A stretch of DNA of 64,000 nt from Rhizobium sp. L43 (GTDB lineage: Bacteria > Pseudomonadota > Alphaproteobacteria > Rhizobiales > Rhizobiaceae): contig NZ_NWSQ01000004.1 of NCBI RefSeq assembly GCF_002531725.1, forward strand, positions 124,001 to 188,000, given 5' to 3'. The position numbers were made by a program, and so were the translations under genes. Within the stretch, counting starts at the first letter, position 1. Each line of letters begins with the position of its first letter. Below the pieces are notes generated by a model that worked only from the letters and a program-made list of their open reading frames with translations, did no database searches and had not been told where the DNA came from. Below are positions 24,925-33,464 of the stretch, one piece after another.

Positions 24925-26829
24925 TCAGCGCCCGGTTTTAGGAAGACGCGTCACGCCGCCGTTCTTCGGCGGCAGCGAGAGAAGGTGGGGCACGTCACGC
25001 GCCGGTCTCGGCGGACTGATATGGTAACCTTGGATCTCGTCGCATTCTTCGCATTCGAGCAGCGCCAGCTGCTCGGCCGTCTCGACGCCCTCGACGGTGA
25101 CGCGCATGCCGAGCGCATCGCCGAGCAGGATGATCGCGTGCATGATCGCATGCGCCTCCTTGTTGTCGCCGATGTCATTGACGAAGGATTTGTCGATCTT
25201 GATCTTGTCGAAGGGAAAGCTCGAGAGATAGCTCAGCGAGGAATAGCCGGTGCCGAAATCGTCCATCGAAATGCGGATGCCGCGCTCCTTGAGCGCATGC
25301 AGGATCGGCAGCACCTCGTCGAGATTCTCCATCAGCACGCTCTCGGTGATTTCGAGTTCGAGCCGCGACGGCGACAGCGCGGCGGCTGCAAGCGCTTCGC
25401 CTACGTCCTTGGTCAGGTCGCTGCCGCTGAATTGGATTGCAGAAACGTTGACCGCGACCTTGATGCCCTCCGGCCATTGCGCCGCATCGCTGCAGGCTCG
25501 GCGCAAAACCCAACGGCCGATATCGACGATGAGGCCGACCTCTTCGGCGAGCGGAATGAAATCTAGCGGCCGGACCCGGCCGCGGATCGGGTGGTTCCAG
25601 CGGATCAGGGCTTCAAAGCCGCAGATGCGCCGCTGCCGGAGGTCATAGAGCGGCTGGTAGTGCAGCTCGAATTCCTCATTCTCGACGGCTGCCCTGAGGT
25701 CTGCCTCGAGCGCGTGGCGCAGCTGCATCTGCACTTCCATCTCACCGGCGAAGAAACGCTCGCGTTTGCGCCCGTCCGCTTTGGCATGCGATAGCGCAAC
25801 GCCGGCATTCTTCAGCAGGATATCGGTTTCCTCGCCATCACCAGGGGCGACTGCGATCCCCATGGAGACGCTGAGCTCCACTTGTTTCTCACCGTCGAAA
25901 AATGGCTCGGAAAGCGCGCGGCGAATCTGCTCGGCCAGCGCCGTCACGTTCCACGGTTGCTGTCTGCCGGTCTGCAGGATGGCGAATTCATCCGAGCCGA
26001 GGCGCGCCAGGGCATTCTCCGAACCGGCCGAGGCTCGGATGCGCTCGGCGACCTGCTGCAGGATCTTGTCGCCGACCGACACGCCCATCGAGTTGTTGAT
26101 CGATTTGAACCGGTCGAGATTGAGGTGAACGAGAGCGATCTGCTCGTCCGGTTTGCGCTCGATGAGCGTCGCATCGACCTGCTCGCGGAAATGGATGCGG
26201 TTCGGAAGGCCGGTCAGCGGGTCGTGGTGAGCGAGATAGGTGATACGCTCGGCCGCCTTTCGATCCTCGGTAATGTCGGCATGAATGGCGATGCTGCTGC
26301 CGTCGGCAAGGATGGTCACCATGCTCTGGATGGTGCGGCCGTCGTCCATCAGCCATTCGCGCCGGCGGATACTGCCGCTTGTTGCGATCGCAGGGAAATG
26401 TCGCCCGACCCGCCGGCCGGGCTTGGCGCTGGCGCCCTCCGCGCCACGCATTTTGTCGACGAGATCGGCGATTGTCGCGCCTGGAGTGACATCGTCCTGC
26501 GTGAGGCCAAAGAGTTGGCCGAAGCGAATGTTGGAAAGCGTCAGCCGCTGGTCTGCGTCGAAGACGCTGAGGCCGAGCGGCAGGTTGTTGAGGATGATTT
26601 CGAAGAGCCTCTGCTGTCCGTCGAACGCTTGACTGAGGGCTGATATATTGCCTCTCAGCGCATGATTTTCCCTCAGCAGCGTTTCCGCGCTTCTCTCGAT
26701 TTCGTCATAGTCATTTTCATGGACGCGATAGGTCGCGATCACAAGCTCCATCAGACGCTGCGCGTCGACCATTCCATCGGCTGTGACGGCCTGGCTGCAT
26801 TGCTGCCAGAAGAGCGCTTCGGCTTTCAT
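24925..26829 (-). CDS. PAS-GGDEF-EAL protein, probable c-di-GMP phosphodiesterase
   Basis: This 634-residue protein has an N-terminal helical region, a PAS domain (about residues 85-195), a GGDEF domain (about 210-370) and an EAL domain (about 385-625). The GGDEF site is degenerate: GSDEF replaces GGDEF, and NLDRFK has Asn where the first metal-binding Asp is usual, so cyclase activity is doubtful. The EAL site looks intact: EAL, NVSAIQF, ELEITES, DDFGTGYSS, KIDKSF and EGVET. The likely net role is c-di-GMP breakdown under PAS control. No membrane segments are seen. I chose ATG 26829; a longer frame to 26976 has low-complexity start sequence. Confidence 0.88.
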   Translation of the reverse strand: MKAEALFWQQCSQAVTADGMVDAQRLMELVIATYRVHENDYDEIERSAETLLRENHALRGNISALSQAFDGQQRLFEIILNNLPLGLSVFDADQRLTLSNIRFGQLFGLTQDDVTPGATIADLVDKMRGAEGASAKPGRRVGRHFPAIATSGSIRRREWLMDDGRTIQSMVTILADGSSIAIHADITEDRKAAERITYLAHHDPLTGLPNRIHFREQVDATLIERKPDEQIALVHLNLDRFKSINNSMGVSVGDKILQQVAERIRASAGSENALARLGSDEFAILQTGRQQPWNVTALAEQIRRALSEPFFDGEKQVELSVSMGIAVAPGDGEETDILLKNAGVALSHAKADGRKRERFFAGEMEVQMQLRHALEADLRAAVENEEFELHYQPLYDLRQRRICGFEALIRWNHPIRGRVRPLDFIPLAEEVGLIVDIGRWVLRRACSDAAQWPEGIKVAVNVSAIQFSGSDLTKDVGEALAAAALSPSRLELEITESVLMENLDEVLPILHALKERGIRISMDDFGTGYSSLSYLSSFPFDKIKIDKSFVNDIGDNKEAHAIMHAIILLGDALGMRVTVEGVETAEQLALLECEECDEIQGYHISPPRPARDVPHLLSLPPKNGGVTRLPKTGR

Positions 26830-27266
26830 GTGGATGCAACTTGCGGGACGGCTGCGATGGCAATGGTCGTCGTCTGTTGATGAACGTACCTCATTGCGTC
26901 GGAGAGCCTTTCTGAAATGAACGCCAAATTGATTTTTTATAAGCTGAACGTCTGGGTGGTGGCTGGTAGTGCCCATTCTGGATGGGTCGGATTAATATTC
27001 GGTTGCAGTGCAGCAGCGGCGACACCTCGTTAGACATTTGTTTTATATGTGAAAAATCGCTGAAATACGCCGCGATCCCTTCGTTTGCCGCCGGAGGAAG
27101 CCTGGCCTCGAGGCATTCCGTTAACGATTGTCAATCATCGTTAATCAGAAGTTAACAACTTATTGACGCACTGCGCAAATCAGTTTAACCAGCGAGTCAA
27201 CAGTGATTTTCCACCTTCGTATTGCGTACAAACACCACCGGCAAAAGGCGGTGAATGGAGGTTTGT
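26830..27266. other. 437-base intergenic region, divergent promoters
   Basis: No gene is supported here. It holds the divergent promoters of the GGDEF-EAL gene and the EF-hand gene. The AT-rich part 27110-27200 carries the inverted repeat TTAACGAT/ATCGTTAA and a CtrA-like box, listed separately. Confidence 0.5.
27121..27156 (+). promoter_or_regulatory. CtrA-like box and inverted repeat before the EF-hand gene
   Basis: TTAATCAGAAGTTAAC (27141-27156) matches TTAA-N7-TTAAC, the consensus for the cell-cycle regulator CtrA in alphaproteobacteria. It overlaps an 8-bp inverted repeat, TTAACGAT (27121-27128) and ATCGTTAA (27137-27144). It lies 111 bases before the EF-hand start codon. Control by CtrA is inferred from the motif only. 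Confidence 0.5.
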
Positions 27267-27608
27267 ATGACCAGCACCACATCCGTTTCCGACACTTCAT
27301 ACGCATATCTGGCGACGCTTTCGCGGCTTGATGCCAATGGCGACGGCGTACTCAGCCGCAGCGAACGTGCGGCCGATAAGAAGCCCGGCATCATCAAGGA
27401 GCTTCTCGAAGAGGACAAGGCCAGCGAGACGCAGCCGAAGTTTTCCGGCAGCCTGATTGCGCTGATGATGGACACGCGTGACGGCGGCACGGCAAGCAGC
27501 ATCGCCGTTTCCTATCCGTTGCAGCAGACCGCATCGGCGACCGGCGACCAGCCCGAGGATCTCTACCGCAAGACCTACGGCCAGTTCGATTTCGACGCCG
27601 TCGCCTGA
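27267..27608 (+). CDS. Small protein with one EF-hand-like calcium loop
   Basis: This 113-residue protein carries one canonical EF-hand loop, DANGDGVLSRSE (residues 27-38), with acidic or polar residues at loop positions 1, 3, 5, 9 and 12. The rest is polar, with no signal peptide or membrane segment. A single EF-hand usually pairs with another in a dimer. Ca2+ binding is inferred from the loop; the role is unknown. GGAGG precedes the ATG at good spacing, and a strong terminator follows. Confidence 0.75.
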   Translation: MTSTTSVSDTSYAYLATLSRLDANGDGVLSRSERAADKKPGIIKELLEEDKASETQPKFSGSLIALMMDTRDGGTASSIAVSYPLQQTASATGDQPEDLYRKTYGQFDFDAVA

Positions 27609-27631
27609 ACGCGTCGCGGTTCGTGATCTGC

Positions 27632-27657
27632 AAGCCGGCCGTTTGGCCGGCTTTTCT
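27632..27657 (+). terminator. Rho-independent terminator after the EF-hand gene
   Basis: AAGCCGGCC (27632-27640) pairs with GGCCGGCTT (27645-27653) around GTTT and is followed by TTCT. It separates the EF-hand gene from sodC. Confidence 0.85.
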
Positions 27658-27733
27658 CGTCCCATATTTCTTCATCAGGAACACCTTCCGGGTTGATACG
27701 TTCAGAAGGACAACCGGACGGAAGGAGATCTCC

Positions 27734-28249
27734 ATGAAAGCCATGTGCACCATCGCCGCCCTGAGCCTGCTTGCCGTTGCATTGCCGGCGGGCGCTCAGG
27801 ACAAGCAGACGGCGATCGCCAATTTCGTCGGCAAGGACGGCAAGGAAGACGGCCGCGCGCAGCTGACGGCTGCCGCCAATGGCGGTGTGCTCATCGAAGT
27901 CGAGATATCGGGACTGCCTGTGAATAAATGGGTGGCCTTCCATGTTCACGAGACCGGCCGGTGCGACGCTGCGACCCATCACGAATCGGCCGGCGGTCAT
28001 TTCAACCCTGATAAGGCCGAGCACGGCATCCTTGCCGCCAAGGGGCCGCACCCCGGCGATATGCCCAATCAATATGTCGGGCAGGACGGCGTTCTCCGGG
28101 CGCAGATCTTCGACAGCATGGTCACGCTCGACGGCAAGACCGACGGCATTCGCGGCCGCGCATTGATGGTGCACGCCAATTCGGATGATTATCGCAGCCA
28201 ACCCTCAGGCGACGCCGGGGAAAGATTGTCCTGCGGCGTCATTCAATAG
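27734..28249 (+). CDS. sodC: Periplasmic Cu/Zn superoxide dismutase
   Basis: SodC converts superoxide to hydrogen peroxide and oxygen in the periplasm. The 171-residue precursor has a signal peptide (about residues 1-22, ending AGAQ). The copper/zinc ligands are in FHVHETGRC, HHESAGGHFNP and MVHANSDDY, and the C-terminal GDAGERLSCGVI matches the SOD signature, with Asp where Asn is more common. Two Cys suit the usual disulfide. ATG 27734 follows AAGGAG. Confidence 0.94.
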   Translation: MKAMCTIAALSLLAVALPAGAQDKQTAIANFVGKDGKEDGRAQLTAAANGGVLIEVEISGLPVNKWVAFHVHETGRCDAATHHESAGGHFNPDKAEHGILAAKGPHPGDMPNQYVGQDGVLRAQIFDSMVTLDGKTDGIRGRALMVHANSDDYRSQPSGDAGERLSCGVIQ

Positions 28250-28315
28250 CCAACTGCAGCATTCGACGTGTTACAGAGCCGAGCGTCTGCAAAGGCACGG
28301 GGGCGCTGTCATGTC

Positions 28316-29206
28316 TCATTGCCGCGTCGGCGCCGGCTTTTCGGCCGCCGCCCTGCCGTTTGACTTCTTCGTAGGTGCTGCGTCTAAAGCATCCGCCACC
28401 GTGGCCGGACTACCCTTCTCGTCGAAGGCGAGTTTGACACGCTTCACCATGTCACGGCTGAGCGACCACCAGTCGCCGGTCTTTGCCCAGTAGCGCAGCG
28501 TCACGAAGATCGTGCTGTCACCGAGGCTGTCGATGAAGACGCTGGGTGCCGGTGACGTCAGCACCCGCGCATCGCCTTTGGCAAGGCCCATCAACGTCTC
28601 CATCGCCCGATCGAGGTCATCTTCGTAGGCGACCTTGATCTTCACCTCGTTCTGCCGGGTGGGCTCGCGGCTGAAATTGGTGATCGGCGTGTTCCAGAGC
28701 GTCGAATTCGGCGCCAGCCGATAAAGCCCGTCGGCAGTCCTGAGTTCGGTTGCAAACAATCCGATTTCGCGCACCGTGCCGGCCACGCTGCTGGTCTCGA
28801 TATATTCGCCGACCCGGAACGGCCTGAGGATCAGCAGCATGATGCCGGCGGCGATGTTCTGCAGCGTCCCTTGCAGTGCCAGTCCGATCGCCAGGCCTGC
28901 CGCGCCAAGGGCCGCGATGATCGAGGCGGTCTGGACGCCGAACTGGCCGAGCACGGTGATGAACACCAGGATGAGCAGCGCGTAACGCAGCACATTGGTG
29001 AAGAATCGCGCCAGCGTCTCGTCGATGCCATGGACGCGCGACAGGCCTTCATAGGCCCAGCGGCTGGCAAAACCGGCAAGCGTCCAGCCGAGAACGAGCA
29101 GGATCACCGCTCCGAGGACGGAGAAGGAATATTGCACCGCCAGCGCACTCGCCTGGCTGAGCGCCGTTTGCGTGGCGAGAAGAACATCGGCTGCCTGTTG
29201 TTGCAT
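28316..29206 (-). CDS. Small-conductance mechanosensitive channel (MscS family)
   Basis: This 296-residue protein has three N-terminal membrane segments (about residues 24-48, 67-88 and 92-115), the third being the glycine/alanine-rich pore helix AALGAAGLAIGLALQGTLQN. A soluble beta domain with RPFRVGEYIE follows. This is the core MscS fold that opens under membrane tension after hypo-osmotic shock. A lysine/alanine-rich tail ends the protein. Confidence 0.92.
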   Translation of the reverse strand: MQQQAADVLLATQTALSQASALAVQYSFSVLGAVILLVLGWTLAGFASRWAYEGLSRVHGIDETLARFFTNVLRYALLILVFITVLGQFGVQTASIIAALGAAGLAIGLALQGTLQNIAAGIMLLILRPFRVGEYIETSSVAGTVREIGLFATELRTADGLYRLAPNSTLWNTPITNFSREPTRQNEVKIKVAYEDDLDRAMETLMGLAKGDARVLTSPAPSVFIDSLGDSTIFVTLRYWAKTGDWWSLSRDMVKRVKLAFDEKGSPATVADALDAAPTKKSNGRAAAEKPAPTRQ

Positions 29207-29264
29207 GATCTGGCCCTGTCGATTCTACGTCGTCGGGGCCTAGATGGAGCAGCGGGCGGCAGCG

Positions 29265-29795
29265 TCAACCGCAGGCGGCGTCCCGGATATCAAGCACGAA
29301 GGGCGTGTTGCCGTCGGCATCGGCACCGCGTCCGATTGCCCGCACCGCTGCGGCCAGCCGGCCGCCGCGGTTAAGCAGCGCGTCGCCGATCTCGATCAGC
29401 CGGGTGTTCGGTGTGGCGAAAGGTGAGGCGGCCCGCAGCCGGCGGGCAAGCGCTTCCTCGCTCTGATCCGGTGCGAGCGACAACGCGGCGATCAGGGCTG
29501 CCGCCGGCGATCGCGACACGCCCATCCAGCAATGGATGAGCAGCGGCGTCTCCTGCCGCCATGAGGCGGCAAAATCGATAAGCCCGCGGACATGGGTCTC
29601 GTCGGGTGCCACGAGACCGCCGGTGCCCTTGAAAGTGATATCGTTCATGCAAAGCGTCAGATGACGGTCGGCCGCGATCACGCCCGGCCGGTGAAAGGCC
29701 TGCTCCTTGGCGATCAGGCTGATCATGTCACGCGCCTTATGGCGCACGGCCATCTCCGCGATGCGCGACAGCGGCGAGACGACGATGAAGCTCAT
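29265..29795 (-). CDS. Dual-specificity/tyrosine phosphatase-like protein
   Basis: This 176-residue protein has the PTP loop HCWMGVSRS (nucleophile Cys89, Arg95), fitting HCx5R, and an upstream Asp in NDIT that could be the general acid. It probably dephosphorylates a phosphotyrosine or other phosphomonoester. Its start ATG overlaps the stop of the HD gene upstream (ATGA), so it is translationally coupled to it. Confidence 0.85.
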   Translation of the reverse strand: MSFIVVSPLSRIAEMAVRHKARDMISLIAKEQAFHRPGVIAADRHLTLCMNDITFKGTGGLVAPDETHVRGLIDFAASWRQETPLLIHCWMGVSRSPAAALIAALSLAPDQSEEALARRLRAASPFATPNTRLIEIGDALLNRGGRLAAAVRAIGRGADADGNTPFVLDIRDAACG

Positions 29796-30400
29796 GACAC
29801 CATCGCCCGCTCGGCCTCGATCGCCGCGAAGCGCTCGCAGAACAACCGCTGTGCTTCGATCGCCGGCAACGGCTCGATCATCAGCATCTCCCTGCTGATA
29901 CCGCGCGGCTGACCGAAGAATTTTTGTGCCTCCGCGGGTGTGAAGCCGGCCAGCACGGTCGCCTCGAAATAGGCGGCGATCGTATCGGCCTTCTTGATTC
30001 GGTCCTTGAGGTCGCGCGAGGGATGCGGCGGCAGGCCAAAGCGCAGGTGCACGGCGGCCTCCAGCCGCATCTCCACCGTCTTGTAGCCGCCGCCGACCAC
30101 CGATTTGAACGGCGAGATCATATCGCCGATCACATATTCCGGCGCGTCATGCAGCAGGGCCATCAGACACTCCTGCGGCCGCGCCTCGTTGAAGCGGCGG
30201 AAAATGTCTTCGACGAGGAGACTATGCTGCGCCACCGAAAAAGCATGGTCGCCTGACGTCTGGCCATTCCAGCGGGCGACACGCGCCAGCCCGTGGGCGA
30301 TGTCGATCAGTTCGACATCGAGCGGCGAGGGGTCGAGCAGGTCGAGCCTGCGCCCGGACAGCATGCGCTGCCAGGCACGCGGAGCTTTCGCCACTGTCAC
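29792..30400 (-). CDS. HD-domain 5'-nucleotidase-like phosphohydrolase (YfbR type)
   Basis: This 202-residue protein has the YfbR-like HD pattern: SVAQHSLLVEDIF, LMALLHDAPEYVIGDMISPFK and a later KKADTIAAYFEA. Such proteins cleave deoxynucleoside 5'-monophosphates. I chose GTG at 30400 because it overlaps the ygfZ stop (GTGA) and gives the known length; an upstream ATG would overlap ygfZ by about 49 bases. It is coupled to ygfZ before it and to the phosphatase after it. Confidence 0.85.
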   Translation of the reverse strand: MTVAKAPRAWQRMLSGRRLDLLDPSPLDVELIDIAHGLARVARWNGQTSGDHAFSVAQHSLLVEDIFRRFNEARPQECLMALLHDAPEYVIGDMISPFKSVVGGGYKTVEMRLEAAVHLRFGLPPHPSRDLKDRIKKADTIAAYFEATVLAGFTPAEAQKFFGQPRGISREMLMIEPLPAIEAQRLFCERFAAIEAERAMVS

Positions 30401-31275
30401 GCGTTGGCCTCGTCGGCACTGGTGGGAAAGGCAAGGCCGGACCATGCCGGCAGGACGAGGGAAACGGCTATGTCGCCGGCAAGCAGCGGCGTGCCTGCCG
30501 CCATCGCGGCGCCGGCGCGGTCGATGCGCACGATCGCAAGCCCATGGCCGTCTTCGACCGAACCGAGCGTTCCCACAGGCCTGCCGGCGGCGGTGATCTC
30601 GGTTCCCGTGCCTGGCAAGGCTGTCGTGGCGGACACCGTCACGACGCGCCGGCGCGCGGTGCCGCGGTGCTGCATGCGCGAGACGACCTCCTGGCCGACA
30701 TAGCAGCCCTTCCGGAAGGAGAGGCCGCCGTTGAAATCCATCAGCACGTCATGCGGGAAGGCGTCCTGCAGGGCGAAGTCCGATCCCGATGTGACGATGC
30801 CGTGGCGGATACGCAGCGCGTCGTAGAGCGCCTGCGCTCCATCGCCGTGTTTTCCTGCCCGGCGGATCAGCGTGACGCCCGCCTTGGCGAAGCGGCTGTC
30901 TCGGACGCCCTGGCCATTCTCGATCTCGTCGCCATCTTCGCCCCAGGAAACCGTGACGCCTTGCTCGGCGCTGAGCGCCAGCGTGACGGCGGCGCGCAGC
31001 TTATACATGGTCAACCGCTTCAGCAGGCCATCGCGCTGATCGGCATCCGTTTCGATCGTGAAGCCGTCGCCGTCCTGCCAGATCATGAAGTCGAACAGGA
31101 TCTTGCCCTGCGGCGTCAGCAATGCTCCGGGCCGCGCCTCGTCGGGTTCAAGCGAGGTGATATCGGTGGTGATCAGGTTCTGCAGGAAGGACTGGGCTTC
31201 CGCGCCGCTGACGAGGAGCAATGAGCGGTCTTTCAGGAATACGGCTGGCATGGCGGAACCTGTCGCGTTGGTCAT
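30397..31275 (-). CDS. ygfZ: YgfZ/GcvT-type folate-binding Fe-S cluster repair protein
   Basis: This 292-residue protein has the YgfZ signature KGCYVGQE at residues 189-196, with Cys191, followed by VVSRMQHRG, and an N-terminal GcvT-like folate fold. YgfZ supports repair or assembly of some Fe-S enzymes, with tetrahydrofolate. The start may also be ATG 27 bases later (MPAVFLKDRS). It heads a coupled trio with an HD hydrolase and a phosphatase. Confidence 0.9.
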   Translation of the reverse strand: MTNATGSAMPAVFLKDRSLLLVSGAEAQSFLQNLITTDITSLEPDEARPGALLTPQGKILFDFMIWQDGDGFTIETDADQRDGLLKRLTMYKLRAAVTLALSAEQGVTVSWGEDGDEIENGQGVRDSRFAKAGVTLIRRAGKHGDGAQALYDALRIRHGIVTSGSDFALQDAFPHDVLMDFNGGLSFRKGCYVGQEVVSRMQHRGTARRRVVTVSATTALPGTGTEITAAGRPVGTLGSVEDGHGLAIVRIDRAGAAMAAGTPLLAGDIAVSLVLPAWSGLAFPTSADEANA

Positions 31276-31344
31276 CGCTCAGAGGTATGTCTTCGCAGGG
31301 TGGATCGCAAGCGCCATGCGAGACGCGAAGGGCGCAGGCAGGCG

Positions 31345-32103
31345 TCAATCGCCCGCGGTGAAGAATTTCCATTTGCCGTCGGGCTTGATACCGAGGCGGT
31401 AGAAATTATATCCGCCGAATTCCTGCATGTCGGAAAGATCGCCTGCCGTGACGATGCGCAGCAGCTCGACGCGTTCCGGCGGCGTCAGCGACTTCAAGTC
31501 CTTCTCGGCAAAATAGGGCCAGACATACATTTCATCAGCCGTGCCCTGGCCGACATGCACGAAGCCGGTCGAAATGATGTCGAGCATGATGGCCAGGATC
31601 TCGTCTCCATCGGGATCACCCGAAAGATCCTTCAGCGTGCCGATCGGATCGTCGGTCGGCTCGCCCACGGTCACCTGCGTCTGCTCCGTGCCGGTGCCTA
31701 TCAGCGGCCGCAGCCGTTCGAGATCGCCGGAGGCGGCCGCCTCGACGATCTGCTCGCGCATCTTGCGAACCGGCTCGGGCGCCTTGCTGATGTCGTAGAT
31801 CACCTCCACCGGCTTGGAAGCATCCTGAGCACCCGGCGTCTTGTCGACACCCTGATTATTCTGGCTGTTGACCAGCGGATCGGCCATCGGAACGCCGGAC
31901 GCGGTCCCGCCCTGCGGCTGGCTCTGTCCCTGAGCGCTTCCCGGCGCGGCCGGGGCGTCATTGGCCGCCTGGCCGGGGATCTTGTGCAGTTCGGAAAGCG
32001 CGTAGGCTGCCGGCGCGAGGCAAACATTGCCGGCGGCGAGGCTGAACGCAAGCAGCACCGGCGCGAGCGGAATTCGCGAAACTTTCTCTTTACCGGTGCG
32101 CAT
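31345..32103 (-). CDS. Conserved rhizobial secreted or periplasmic protein of unknown function
   Basis: This 252-residue protein has a signal-peptide-like N-terminus (basic MRTGKEKVSR, hydrophobic core, AYA near residue 35). A Gln/Pro/Ala-rich linker (about 45-95) follows, then a conserved-looking C-terminal domain (about 100-250) with VRKMREQIVEAAASGDLERLRPLIG and a final GYNFYRLGIKPDGKWKFFTAGD. The end resembles substrate-sensing or lipoprotein-type modules, but I cannot assign it. It lies 70 bases before ygfZ on the same strand. Confidence 0.65.
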   Translation of the reverse strand: MRTGKEKVSRIPLAPVLLAFSLAAGNVCLAPAAYALSELHKIPGQAANDAPAAPGSAQGQSQPQGGTASGVPMADPLVNSQNNQGVDKTPGAQDASKPVEVIYDISKAPEPVRKMREQIVEAAASGDLERLRPLIGTGTEQTQVTVGEPTDDPIGTLKDLSGDPDGDEILAIMLDIISTGFVHVGQGTADEMYVWPYFAEKDLKSLTPPERVELLRIVTAGDLSDMQEFGGYNFYRLGIKPDGKWKFFTAGD

Positions 32104-32121
32104 CAAACTCTCTGATATCGG

Positions 32122-32379
32122 TTATTGCAGGGTGCGGTTGGCGGAAAATTCGCCGGCAAGCATGCGTTCGCGCAACGAATCCAGCAGGGCTTCGGCGCTG
32201 TTTTCCCCGTGCAATCTGATGGTCTCTCTCAGTGCATGCGCAATGGCTGCATCAGCGATGATTTCAGGCTCGATTCCGTCGGCCATGCCGTCGGCCCAAG
32301 CCTCGTTCTGGTACTCCAGAGCCGCCTGCATCTTTTCGTGGACGATCATGTCGTCGATGTCGTTGAGGCTTGCTTCCAT
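32122..32379 (-). CDS. Small acidic protein of unknown function (85 aa)
   Basis: This 85-residue acidic, helical protein (MEASLNDIDDMIVHEKMQ start, ending FSANRTLQ) has no signal peptide or membrane segment and no recognised domain. It ends 18 bases before the start of the 252-residue protein, suggesting one operon. A CtrA-like box lies about 90 bases upstream. I chose ATG 32379 over an upstream start because it begins the ordered, charge-patterned region. Confidence 0.55.
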   Translation of the reverse strand: MEASLNDIDDMIVHEKMQAALEYQNEAWADGMADGIEPEIIADAAIAHALRETIRLHGENSAEALLDSLRERMLAGEFSANRTLQ

Positions 32380-32469
32380 TGTTTTTTCCTCAGAACTTCT
32401 CATGTCTTACTGCACCGTTAACAACACTAACAGCCTTTTCCCAAAACGACACGTCCGCATGCGAAAACA

Positions 32470-32486
32470 GGTTAATTTAACGTTAA
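32470..32486 (-). promoter_or_regulatory. CtrA-like box upstream of the 85-aa gene
   Basis: On the minus strand the sequence reads TTAACGTTAAATTAACC, which is TTAA-N7-TTAACC, an exact match to the CtrA consensus. It overlaps the stop codon of the upstream gene and lies 91 bases before the 85-residue gene. Confidence 0.5.
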
Positions 32487-32917
32487 TTTCCAAAACGCGA
32501 GGTAATTTCTGTGGCGAGTGTTGCGCCTTCGTTACGGTAGCGCTCTTCTGCCACGATGGCCGCCGGGGTGCAATCCGTATAGACCGAGGCGAAGGCGCGA
32601 TAGCCGCGATTGAAGGCCGCAGTGAGCTTTTCCCTGCGCTGCTGCTCGCCCCCGGTCTCCGAATCGAGCAACTGCTGCATGCCGTTTCGCCACTCGTCGC
32701 CGCCTGCCGCCTTGCAGAGCGTTCTGAGATAATGCACCGAACCCAACACCTCGGCGAGCCGCGCCAGCTTATCGTCATAGGGCACGGTCGCGGCCGGCGG
32801 CGGCGCAATCTCCTGCGCCTGTGGAGGCGGCGTATTCTTGCCCTGCGCCATGCTGGGGCCGGCGAGCACGAGGGCCAGCACGGGCAGGGACAGGAAAACG
32901 CGTCGTACGGGAATCAT
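32483..32917 (-). CDS. TIGR02301-type periplasmic protein
   Basis: This 144-residue protein has a signal peptide (MIPVRRVFLSLPVLALVLA, cleavage near SMAQ), a Pro-rich linker, and a conserved domain LARLAEVLGSVHYLRTLC...DEWRNGMQQLLDSE...REKLTAAFNRGYRAFASVY. The pattern matches the TIGR02301 family that occurs in Rhizobiales next to a NUDIX gene. The function is unknown. ATG 32917 starts the signal peptide. Confidence 0.75.
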   Translation of the reverse strand: MIPVRRVFLSLPVLALVLAGPSMAQGKNTPPPQAQEIAPPPAATVPYDDKLARLAEVLGSVHYLRTLCKAAGGDEWRNGMQQLLDSETGGEQQRREKLTAAFNRGYRAFASVYTDCTPAAIVAEERYRNEGATLATEITSRFGN

Positions 32918-32975
32918 GCTCGTAGTTGATACGCTGAGCATGACGGCAACAAGGCGTGCCTGAAAGTTTCCACTT

Positions 32976-33392
32976 CTATTCGCCGCTCGAAAGCCGCTCC
33001 GCGCATTCGAGCACGCTTTGCGGCGTGGGCAGAAACCGGATTTCCTCCACCGTGTACCAGCCGAGCGCGGCCGCATCGTCGGCGGCTTCCGCCACGGCGT
33101 CCTCATCCGCATCGACGCGAAAGACCGAGAGCAGGAAATGGCTGCTGACGCTGCCGTCGGCGGCATGCGTCTTCAGCTCATAGGTCGAAAACAGCCGCGG
33201 ATTACGGGCCGAAATGCCGGTTTCCTCGCGGAATTCCCGCAATGCCGTTTGCTCCGGCGTTTCACCGGGTTCGGCCCGTCCGCCGGGAAAGGCATACATG
33301 TCGGCGGAAGGCGGGTTGCGCCGCAACACCAGAAGGAAACGTCCGTCGCGTTCGAGAATGGCGGACGAGGCGGCTTTGGCGGTGGAGATCAT
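32976..33392 (-). CDS. NUDIX hydrolase
   Basis: This 138-residue enzyme has a complete NUDIX box, G(38)x5E(44)x7REFREETGI (52-60), so it should cleave a nucleoside diphosphate linked to another moiety using Mg2+ or Mn2+. The fold begins with the substrate strand SSAILERDGRFLLVLR. The substrate is not readable. It precedes the TIGR02301-type gene by 58 bases on the same strand. Confidence 0.9.
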   Translation of the reverse strand: MISTAKAASSAILERDGRFLLVLRRNPPSADMYAFPGGRAEPGETPEQTALREFREETGISARNPRLFSTYELKTHAADGSVSSHFLLSVFRVDADEDAVAEAADDAAALGWYTVEEIRFLPTPQSVLECAERLSSGE

Positions 33393-33464
33393 CGGAGGCT
33401 GCTCTTGCTGTGATTGCCCATCTTATCGGATGAAGAGTGCGACGGGGATTCGAAAGGTACTTCC

